NCBI RefSeq assembly: GCF_003967355.1
Contig: NZ_BIFH01000014.1
Coordinates: 532,442 to 596,441, forward strand
Reading direction: 5' to 3'
DNA: 64,000 bases
Source of the DNA: Embleya hyalina
GTDB taxonomy: Bacteria > Actinomycetota > Actinomycetes > Streptomycetales > Streptomycetaceae
This document shows, in pieces, positions 39,078 through 47,500 of this stretch. Each line of letters starts with the position of its first letter. Position 1 is the first letter of the stretch. The notes beneath the pieces are model-generated. The model saw only the letters and a program-made list of their open reading frames with translations. It was not told where the DNA came from and did not search any database. The translations under genes and the position numbers were made by a program.

Positions 39078-39389
39078 ATGGAATCGCTGCCGCGTATCCA
39101 CGAACGAGGCGGACAGGACGAGACATCGGAGGGGCGGGCGGCGCCGACGAGTGCGCCGACGGCCCTCGTACGGGAAATCGCGGCGCTGTGGGGGGAATAC
39201 CTCGACGGTCGCGAGGTCGCGGCGGACGACGACTTCTTCGCGATCGGCGGCAATTCGCTGATCGGGATCAAGATCATCGATCGGGTGTCCCAGGACTACG
39301 GCGTCGCGCTGTCCGTGCGTGGGTTCTACCTGGCCCAGACCCCGGCCCGGGTCGCCGAGTTGATCGAACAGGAAAGGGCGCGAACGTGA
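39078..39389 (+). CDS. Free-standing peptidyl carrier protein paired with a P450
   Basis: A 103-residue PCP with a charged N-terminal extension of about 30 residues and a carrier core carrying the phosphopantetheine Ser in FFAIGGNSLIG. Its stop overlaps the P450 start by 4 nt, a tight pairing often seen where a P450 oxidises a carrier-bound amino acid. It is probably loaded by the free A domain at 10119, directly or through the other PCP, and presents the residue for beta-hydroxylation; this is inference from gene order. ATG 39078 follows a strong GGAAGGAGAG site. Confidence 0.9.
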   Translation: MESLPRIHERGGQDETSEGRAAPTSAPTALVREIAALWGEYLDGREVAADDDFFAIGGNSLIGIKIIDRVSQDYGVALSVRGFYLAQTPARVAELIEQERART

Positions 39390-40633
39390 GGTTGACGCCG
39401 GGTGCCGCACGCGAGATCGACCTCGACCGCGTCGACCTGTTCGACCTGGACCTGTACACCTCGGGCGATCCGCACCCGATCTGGGACGTGATGCGCGCCG
39501 AGGCGCCGCTGCACCACCAGGTCCTGCCGGACGGGCGCGAGTTCTGGTCGGTGACCCGCTACGACGACGTCTGCGCCGTGCTCGGCGACCACCGGAGGTT
39601 CACCTCCGAGCGCGGCACGGTGGTCACCCACCTCGGGGAGGACGACGTCGCGGCGGGCAAGCTGATGACCTCCACCGATCCGCCGCGGCACACCCAGGTG
39701 CGCCGGGCGATCGGCGCGCGGCTCACCGCGCGCGCGGTGGCCTCGTGGCAGGACCGGATCCGGGAGGCCATCGTGCGCTTCCTCGAACCGGCCCTCGACG
39801 GCGGCACGTTCGACCTCGCGGAGAAGGCGCACCGGCTCCCGATGATCGTCGCGGGACCGCTGCTCGGGATCCCCGAACGGGACTGGGACGAGCTGGTACA
39901 GCTGACCGCGATGGTCACCGCGCCCTCGGACCCGCACTTCCGGCACGGCAGCGAGGCCGCGACGCTGGCCATCTCCCACCACGAACTCGTCACCTATGTC
40001 ACCGAATGGGTCAAACGGCGGCGGATCGCCGGGGGCGAGGACGGCAGCCTGCTCGACCACCTGATGACCGTGAAGGCGGGCGACGCGCCGCTGACCGACG
40101 AGGAGATCGCGCTCGACGGCTACAGCATCCTGCTCGGCGCCAACGTGACCACGCCGCACACCGTTTCGGGCACGGTGCACGCGCTGATCGAGCGGCCCGA
40201 GCAGTTCGCCAAGGTCCAGGCCGACCCCTCGCTGGTGCCGTCCCTGGTCGAGGAGGGCCTGCGCTGGACCTCGGCCGCGTGCAACTTCATGCGCTACGCG
40301 GTCGACGACACCGAGATCGGCGGCGGTACGATCCCCGCCCGCGGCGCGGTCGTCGCGTGGATCGGGTCGGCCAACCGGGACGAGTCGCAGTTCACCGACC
40401 CGCACCAATTCGACGTCACCCGGCGCGAGAACCGCCACGTCGCGTTCGGATTCGGGCCGCACTACTGCATCGGCGGACCGCTGGCCCGGCAGACGCTGCG
40501 CATCTTCTTCGAGGAACTGCTCGGTCGATTCGGGTCGATCGAACTCGACGGCGAGCCGCAACATCTGCGGTCGTACTTCATCGCCGGGATGACCCACCTC
40601 CCCATCGTCGCCCAGAAACGAACGACGCCATGA
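39386..40633 (+). CDS. Cytochrome P450, probable amino-acid beta-hydroxylase
   Basis: A 415-residue bacterial class I P450. The heme-binding loop is FGFGPHYCIGGPLAR (Cys ligand) and the EXXR helix is EEGLRW. The I-helix oxygen-activation motif reads GANVTT, where AGxE/DT is usual, so the acidic residue is replaced by Val. It is coupled by 4-nt overlaps to a free PCP upstream and a thioesterase-like acyltransferase downstream. P450s in this setting (for example NovI, NikQ) hydroxylate the beta-carbon of PCP-bound amino acids. Here the product could be a beta-hydroxy residue such as 3-hydroxyleucine, giving the oxygen for macrolactone closure. Polyketide hydroxylation is the main alternative. 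Confidence 0.9.
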   Translation: MRLTPGAAREIDLDRVDLFDLDLYTSGDPHPIWDVMRAEAPLHHQVLPDGREFWSVTRYDDVCAVLGDHRRFTSERGTVVTHLGEDDVAAGKLMTSTDPPRHTQVRRAIGARLTARAVASWQDRIREAIVRFLEPALDGGTFDLAEKAHRLPMIVAGPLLGIPERDWDELVQLTAMVTAPSDPHFRHGSEAATLAISHHELVTYVTEWVKRRRIAGGEDGSLLDHLMTVKAGDAPLTDEEIALDGYSILLGANVTTPHTVSGTVHALIERPEQFAKVQADPSLVPSLVEEGLRWTSAACNFMRYAVDDTEIGGGTIPARGAVVAWIGSANRDESQFTDPHQFDVTRRENRHVAFGFGPHYCIGGPLARQTLRIFFEELLGRFGSIELDGEPQHLRSYFIAGMTHLPIVAQKRTTP

Positions 40634-41367
40634 CATCCGGCACCGCCCCCGCCACGTCGCCGTGGTTCGTCCGGCCGCCCGCCGGCGAGTACCCGGCCCG
40701 GCTGTTCTGCTTCCCCTACTCCGGCTCCGGCGCCTCCGCGTTCAGCGCCTGGCCGGCCACGATCGACGACGTCGAGGTGTGCCCCGTGCAGTTCCCCGGC
40801 CGGGAGAGCCGGCTGGCCGAACCGCACTACGGCACCTACGAGGATCTGGCCGCGGCCCTGGTGGAACCGCTGGCGTCGCGCCTGGACCGGCCGTTCGCGT
40901 TCTTCGGGCACTGCGCGGGCGCGCTGCCCGCGTTCGAGACCGCGGTCCGGCTCGCCGAACTGGACCTGCCGGGACCGGACCGCCTGTTCGTGTCGGGCCA
41001 ACCCGCGCCGCACGACGCCGCGAGCGATCGCATGCTCACCATGACCGAGGCCGAACTGCACGCCGAATTGGTGTCGGTGGTGCGCGGCCGGGGCATCGAG
41101 CCGCGGCCGGACATGGTCGAGGTGGGGATGAGCGTGCTGCTCGACGACCTCGCCGCCGCGCGCGCCTACCGCAGGGTCGAACCGGTTCGGCTGGACTGTC
41201 CCATCGTCGTCCTGCACTGGCGCGAGGACCCCGACGTCACCCCGGAGCAGCTGGAGGGCTGGCACCGGTACGCGGATTCGGTCGAGATCCGGGTCGTCGA
41301 GGGCGGCCACCACGACTTCATGAACGCGCCGGACGAGCTGCTGGAACTGCTGACCTCCCGGCGGTGA
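40630..41367 (+). CDS. Thioesterase-like protein with cysteine nucleophile (probable aminoacyl transferase)
   Basis: A 245-residue alpha/beta-hydrolase of the type II thioesterase family (FCFPYSGSGASAF and VQFPGRESRL at the N-terminus). The nucleophile elbow reads FFGHCAGALPA: the usual Ser of GHSxG is Cys95, with the His in GGHHDFM and an Asp in the WREDPD region. Ser-to-Cys versions such as SyrC and CmaE are not editing hydrolases but move aminoacyl groups between carrier proteins. It overlaps the P450 stop by 4 nt. It is the natural shuttle from the free PCP to the PCP of the NRPS at 60053, whose own A domain looks dead. The transferase call is inference from the residue and context. Confidence 0.85.
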   Translation: MTSGTAPATSPWFVRPPAGEYPARLFCFPYSGSGASAFSAWPATIDDVEVCPVQFPGRESRLAEPHYGTYEDLAAALVEPLASRLDRPFAFFGHCAGALPAFETAVRLAELDLPGPDRLFVSGQPAPHDAASDRMLTMTEAELHAELVSVVRGRGIEPRPDMVEVGMSVLLDDLAAARAYRRVEPVRLDCPIVVLHWREDPDVTPEQLEGWHRYADSVEIRVVEGGHHDFMNAPDELLELLTSRR

Positions 41368-41437
41368 CGGCGGCAACGGCGGTGACGGCGGGGCGGCCCG
41401 CGAGCGCCGCCCGGCGAGGGAATCGGAAGGAATTCGT

Positions 41438-44400
41438 ATGAGTGGCGCAGCCACCGATATTGCCGTCGTCGGGATGTCGTGCCGCTTCCCCGGTGTGCAC
41501 GGTCCGGACGAGTTCTGGCGCCTGCTGGTCGACGGCGGGTCCACCATCGGGACCTTCCCCGAGCGGCGGGCCGCCGACGTGCGGCGCTCGACCCACCCGG
41601 ACGCCGCCACGGTGAACGCGGGTTCCTTCCTCGACGCCATCGACGGGTTCGACGCGGAGTTCTTCGGCACGGACGCGGCGGAGGCCACCGCGATGGACCC
41701 CGTGCAGCGACTCGGCCTGGAACTCGCCTGGGAGGCCGTCGAGGACGCCCGGATACCGGCGTCCGCGCTGGCCGGCCGGGAGGTCGACGTCGTGGTCGGC
41801 AGCGCGCCCTCGGGCTACGAGGTGCTGCGCAGGCTGTCCGGCGGCGACCGGGACGACCACTACGCCGCGCTCGGCTCCGGCGGCGCGTTGATCGCGAACC
41901 GGATCTCGACCCTGTTCGACGTGCGCGGGATGAGCCTGTGCGCGGACTCGGGCCAGTCCTCCTCGCTCGTGTCGTTGGCGCTCGCGTGCGATCGGATCCG
42001 CGCCGGCGCGGTCGAGCTGGCGCTCGCGGGCGGCGTGCACCTGATCGCCGACCCGGAAGCGGGCCTCGGCCTGGCGAACCTGGGCGCGTTGTCGCCCGAG
42101 GGCCGCTGCTTCCCCTTCGACGAACGCGCCGGCGGCTTCGTCCGGGGCGAGGGCGGGGCGTTCGTCCTGCTCAAGCGGCTCGACCTGGCCGTCGCCGACG
42201 GCGATCACATCTACGCGGTGGTGCGCGGCTGGGGGGTGGGCAGCGGCGGCGCGACCAGCCGGATGCCGGATCCCAGCCCGGCCGGGCAGGCGGCGGTGAT
42301 CCGGGCCGCGCTGGAGCGGTCGGGCGTGCCGTTCGACACCGTCGACTACGTCGAGGCGCACGGCACCGGGACCCGGGTCGGCGATCCGGCCGAGGCCGCC
42401 GGGCTGCGCGAGGTGTTCCGGGCGACCGGGCGCGATCGCCCGCTGGTGATCGGCTCGGCCAAGACCAACGTCGGGCACCTGGAACCGGCCGCCGGCATCG
42501 TCGGCTTCGTCAAGGCCGCGCTGTGCCTGGACCGTGCGCACCTGGTGCCGCACCCGAACTTCCGCACACCCAACCCCGCCATCCCGGACTTTCACCGGCA
42601 CTTCGACGTCCTGCGCGCCGCCCGGCCCTGGCCGAGCCCGGCCGCGGGGCCGCGACGGGCGGGGGTGTCGGCGTTCGGTCTGGGCGGGACGAACGCGCAC
42701 GTGATCCTCGAACAGGCGCCGCCGGAGCGAGCGCGTGCCCGCGCCGCCGACACGGGGACGGTGCCCTGGGTGTTGTCGGCGCGTACCGAGCCCGCCCTGC
42801 GCGAGCAAGCGGCACGGTTGCGGGACCGGCTGAGCGCGGACGCGTCGCCGTCGGCGGCCGATGTGGGTCACTCGCTGGTCTCGACCCGAGCGTCGTTCGC
42901 CCACCGGGCGGTGGTCCTGGGCACCGACCGCGAGGAGGCCCTGAGCGGGCTCGATCTGCTTGCGGGGGGCGGCGATTCGGCCCGTGTGCTGCGCGGGGTC
43001 GCCGCGAACCCGCCGGGCCCGATCGTCTTCGTCTTCCCCGGCCAGGGGTCGCAGTGGGTGGGCATGGGCAGGCGGTTGTACGCGGAGTCGGAGGTCTTCG
43101 CCCGCTCGATCGACGAGTGCGCGCGGGCCCTGGAACCGTGGCTGGACTGGTCGTTGTGCGACGTGGTCACGGGTTCGGACCCGGCGGCGCTGCTCGAGCG
43201 CGGCGACGACGTGGTGCAGCCGGCGCTGTTCGCGATGATGGTGTCCCTGGCCCGGGTCTGGCGCTCGCTGGGTGTGGTCCCCGACGTGGTGGTGGGGCAC
43301 TCCCAGGGGGAGATCGCCGCGGCCTGCGCGTCGGGCGCGCTCTCCCTCGACGACGCGGCGCGCGTCGTCGCGCTGCGCAGCACGGCGCTGACCGAACTGG
43401 CCGGACTGGGCGGGCTGAACGCGGTGTTCGCGCCGCCGGACTGGGTCGAGGAGCGGTTGCGGCCGTGGTCCGGGCGGTTGTGCGTGGGCGCGGTCAACGG
43501 GCCGGGCTCGGTGGTGATCTCCGGCGACCTCGAGGCACTGGCGGAGTTCGCCGCGATGGCGGCCGGCGACGGTGTCCGGGTGCGCCGGGTCAGGATCGAA
43601 TACGCGTCGCACTCGCACCAGGTCGAACGTATCCGGGACCGGGTGCTCGCCGCCGCCGAGGGCATCTCCCCCCGGGCATCGGTCGCGGCGTTCCACTCCA
43701 CGGTCACCGGCGGCCCGCTCGACACCCGCGGGCTCGACGGCTCGTACTGGTACGACAACCTGCGCTCCAAGGTGCGGTTCGGCGAGGTGATCGAAGACCT
43801 GATGCGCGAGCCCGGCGGCGTGTTCGTGGAGATCAGCCCGCATCCGGTACTCGCCGTGGCGATGGCGGAGACCGCCGACGCGCTGGCCGCCTCGCCGGTG
43901 GTGTCGGGCACCCTGCACCGGGACGACGGGAGTCTGGGTCGGGTCCTGGCGGCATCGGCCGAACTGTACGTGCGCGGCGTGCCGGTGGACTGGACGGCCT
44001 GCTTCGGCGCGGCCCGGCCGGGCCGGATCGCCCTGCCGACCTACCCGTTCCGGCGGCAGCGGTATTGGCTGACGCCGCCCGCCGACGCCACCCCCACGGA
44101 GCCGAACTCCCGTACGGATGACCTGGATTCGGAGCTCTCGGTGCGCAAACTCGTGTGCGCCGAGACGGCCGCCCTGCTGAGCGCGCCCGACGCGCCCGTC
44201 ACCGGCGCCGAACTCGCCGCGAGGTCGACCGAGACCTTCAAGGCCCTGGGCTTCGAGTCCTCGATGGCGGTACGGCTGCGCAACCGGCTCACGGCGGCGG
44301 CCGGGGTACGACTGCCCGCCACCGTCGCGTTCACCTACCCGACCCCACAGGCGCTCGCCCGGCACATCTTCGCCCTGCTCGGACCGACGGTCCCCGAAGT

Positions 44401-44527
44401 CCCGGAAACGGCGCCGGAATCGCCGCCGCAGACCTCGTCGGCGGCTCCGAACCCGGTGCCGGAGACACCTTCGGCGAGCCGCAGCGACGACGAATTGTAC
44501 GAACTGATCGACCGCGGATACGTGTAG
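41438..44527 (+). CDS. PKS loading module: KSQ-AT-ACP
   Basis: A 1029-residue type I PKS. The KS active-site Cys is replaced by Gln173 (DSGQSSSLV), while the two catalytic His regions (EAHGTGT, NVGHLEPA) remain: a KSQ domain that decarboxylates a malonyl-type unit to prime the line. The AT has GHSQGE (Ser622) and the YASH motif (722-725) of methylmalonyl-specific ATs, so the starter should be propionyl. The ACP carries LGFESSM (Ser941). There is no reductive domain. A C-terminal acidic docking tail (DDELYELIDRGY) fits the N-terminal coiled coil of the next protein. ATG 41438 follows GGAAGGA. The gap after the acyltransferase gene holds only a short GGCGGTGAC-rich repeat. Confidence 0.93.
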   Translation: MSGAATDIAVVGMSCRFPGVHGPDEFWRLLVDGGSTIGTFPERRAADVRRSTHPDAATVNAGSFLDAIDGFDAEFFGTDAAEATAMDPVQRLGLELAWEAVEDARIPASALAGREVDVVVGSAPSGYEVLRRLSGGDRDDHYAALGSGGALIANRISTLFDVRGMSLCADSGQSSSLVSLALACDRIRAGAVELALAGGVHLIADPEAGLGLANLGALSPEGRCFPFDERAGGFVRGEGGAFVLLKRLDLAVADGDHIYAVVRGWGVGSGGATSRMPDPSPAGQAAVIRAALERSGVPFDTVDYVEAHGTGTRVGDPAEAAGLREVFRATGRDRPLVIGSAKTNVGHLEPAAGIVGFVKAALCLDRAHLVPHPNFRTPNPAIPDFHRHFDVLRAARPWPSPAAGPRRAGVSAFGLGGTNAHVILEQAPPERARARAADTGTVPWVLSARTEPALREQAARLRDRLSADASPSAADVGHSLVSTRASFAHRAVVLGTDREEALSGLDLLAGGGDSARVLRGVAANPPGPIVFVFPGQGSQWVGMGRRLYAESEVFARSIDECARALEPWLDWSLCDVVTGSDPAALLERGDDVVQPALFAMMVSLARVWRSLGVVPDVVVGHSQGEIAAACASGALSLDDAARVVALRSTALTELAGLGGLNAVFAPPDWVEERLRPWSGRLCVGAVNGPGSVVISGDLEALAEFAAMAAGDGVRVRRVRIEYASHSHQVERIRDRVLAAAEGISPRASVAAFHSTVTGGPLDTRGLDGSYWYDNLRSKVRFGEVIEDLMREPGGVFVEISPHPVLAVAMAETADALAASPVVSGTLHRDDGSLGRVLAASAELYVRGVPVDWTACFGAARPGRIALPTYPFRRQRYWLTPPADATPTEPNSRTDDLDSELSVRKLVCAETAALLSAPDAPVTGAELAARSTETFKALGFESSMAVRLRNRLTAAAGVRLPATVAFTYPTPQALARHIFALLGPTVPEVPETAPESPPQTSSAAPNPVPETPSASRSDDELYELIDRGYV

Positions 44528-44566
44528 CGCCACCCGTTCGTCCGAGCAATCGTTGGGGGAGTTCCC

Positions 44567-47500
44567 GTGGAGGATGTCGACAAGCTCCGGTCCTACCTGC
44601 GCCGTGCCGTCGGCGACGCGCAGGTGTTGCGCGAGCGGGTACGCGCGTTGGAGGAGTCCGCTCGCGAGCCGGTCGCGGTGGTGGGCATGGGGTGTCGTTA
44701 CCCGGGCGGGGCGAACTCCCCCGAAGGGTTGTGGGACGTGGTCTTCGGCGGGGTCGACGCGGTGGGTGACTTCCCGACGGATCGCGGCTGGGACCTGGAG
44801 GCGCTGTACGACCCGGACCCCTCGGCACAGGGGAGGACGTACACCCGCTCGGGCGGATTCCTCCCCGATCTCGCCGAGTTCGACGCGGCGTTCTTCGGGA
44901 TCAGCCCCCGTGAGGCGCTGGCGATGGATCCGCAGCAGCGGGTGATCCTGGAGACGTCGTGGGAGGCGCTGGAGCGGGCCGGGATCGACCCGGCCGGGTT
45001 GCGGGGCTCGGCGACCGGGGTGTTCACCGGGATCTACGCGGTCGACTACGGTCCGCGGATGGGCGGCGGGGCGGCCCCCGAGGTGGAGGGCCACTCGATG
45101 GCCGGGACGTACACCAGCGTGGCCTCGGGCCGGGTGGCGTACGTACTGGGCCTGGAGGGCCCGGCGATCTCGATCGACACCGCGTGCTCGGCGTCGCTGG
45201 TCGCCGTGCACCAGGCCGTACGGTCCCTGCGCTCGGGGGAGTGCACGTTGGCACTGGCCGGCGGGGTGTCGGCGCTGCCGAGCCCCGGGATGCTGGTGGA
45301 GGCCGCCCGGCAGCGCGGCCTGTCCGCCGACGGGCGGTGCAAGTCCTTCGCCGAGGCGGCCGACGGCACCGGCTGGGGCGAGGGCGCCGGCGTGCTGGTC
45401 CTGGAGCGGCTGGCGGACGCGCGGCGCCACGGCCGGCGGATCCTGGCGGTGATCCGGGGCTCGGCGATCAACCAGGACGGGGCCTCCAACGGGCTGACCG
45501 CGCCGAACGAACTGGCGCAGCGGCGGGTCATCCGCGCCGCCGTGGCCGACGCCGGGCTCTCGCCCGCCGACGTGGACGCGGTGGAGGCGCACGGGACCGG
45601 CACCCGGCTGGGCGACCCCATCGAGGCGGAGGCGCTGCTCGCCACCTACGGGCAGGGCCGTGCCGCCGGACCGCTGTGGCTGGGCTCGCTCAAGTCGAAC
45701 ATCGGCCACACGCAGGCCGCGGCGGGCGTCGGCGGCATGATCAAGATGATCATGGCGATGCACCACGGGGTGTTGCCGAAGACGCTGCACGTGGACCGCC
45801 CGACCCCGCACGTCGACTGGTCGTCCGGCGCGGTGGAACTGCTGACCGAGGCCCGGGAATGGACCGCCACACCCGGACGGCCCCGGCGCGCGGGCGTGTC
45901 GTCCTTCGGGATCAGCGGTACGAACGCGCACGTCGTGCTCGAAGAGGCACCCGAGGCATCGGAGGCACCCGAGACGGAGGAGCCGGCGACCCCGCCCGTG
46001 CCGGAACCGCGTCCGGGGGCGGTGCCGTGGGTGGTGTCGGCGCGCTCGGCCGAGGCACTGCGGGAGCAGACGCTGCGGTTGCGGGACGGCCTGGCCGCGG
46101 ACCCCGATCCGTCGCTCGCGGGCGTGGGTCGCGCGCTGGTGACGACACGATCGTTGTTCGAGCACCGCCGGGTGGTGATCGGCGCCGGCCGCGACGAGCT
46201 GCTCGCCCGCCTGGGCACCGACGTCGGCACGACCAGGAATCCGCCCGGGGTGGTCTCCGGCACCGTCGAACCCCTCGGCAAAACGGTGTTCGTCTTCCCC
46301 GGCCAGGGCTCGCAGTGGGTCGGCATGGGCCGGGAACTCCTGGAGGCGTCCCCGGTTTTCGCCGAGGGGATGAACGAGTGTGCCCAGGCCCTCGCGCCGT
46401 GGGTGCCCTGGTCGCTGATCGACACCGTGCGCGGCGAGCCGGAGGGCGCGGACCTGGAGCGCATCGAGGTCGTGCAACCCGTGCTGTTCGCGGTGATGGT
46501 GTCGCTGGCGCGGGTGTGGCGCTCCTTCGGGGTGACCCCCGACGCGGTGATCGGACACTCCCAGGGCGAGATCGCCGCCGCCTGCGCGGCCGGCGCGCTG
46601 AGCCTGCCGGAGGCGGCCAGGATCGTCGCCCTGCGCTCGCAACTGCTGGCCACCGCCACCCAGGACGGCGGCCTGGCCGGAATCGTGCTGCCCGAACGGC
46701 GGGTCCGGGAAATGCTGGAGCGGGTCGGTCCCGGAGTGGTGATCGCGGGCATCAACGGCCCCTACTCGACCACCGTCGCGGGCGAGGCCGGCGCGGTCCG
46801 GGAGGTGGTCGCGCTCTGCGAGGCCGAGGGCGCCCGCGCCCGGTGGATCCCGGCGAGCGTGCCCGGGCACTCGCCCCTGGTGGACCGGTTCGAGGGGCCG
46901 CTGCAAGAGATCCTCGGCCGGGTCGCCTCCGTGTCCTCGCCGGTGGCCTTTCACTCGACCGTCACCGGTGGGCCGCTCGACACGGCGGGACTGGACGGCG
47001 CGTACTGGTTCCGCAACATGCGCGAACCGGTGCAGTTCGAGGCGGCCATGCGCAGCCTCCTCGACACCGAGCACGGCGCGTTCATCGAGATGAGCCCGCA
47101 CCCGCTGCTCACGATCAACATCCGCGACATGCTCGACCACACCCCCGGCGGCGGTGGGGTGGTGGTGGGCTCGCTGCGCCGCGGCGAGGGCGGGCCGGCC
47201 CGGTTGTACCGGTCGATGGCCGAGGCATTCGTGGCGGGTGTCCCGGTGTCGTGGGAGGCGGCGTTCCCGGGCGGCGACGGGCCCGCGGTCGAGTTGCCCA
47301 CGTACGCCTTCCAACGGCAGCGCTACTGGCTGGACGTGCCCGTGGAGGGCGCCGCCCCGGGCAACTCGGACCACCCCCTGCTCGACACCGTGATCGACCT
47401 GCCCGACGACGGCGGACAGGTCCGACTGGTGGGCAGCGGGCGGTTGTCCCCGCACCGCCATCCGTGGCTCGCCGACCACGTGGTCCACGGCGCCCCACTG

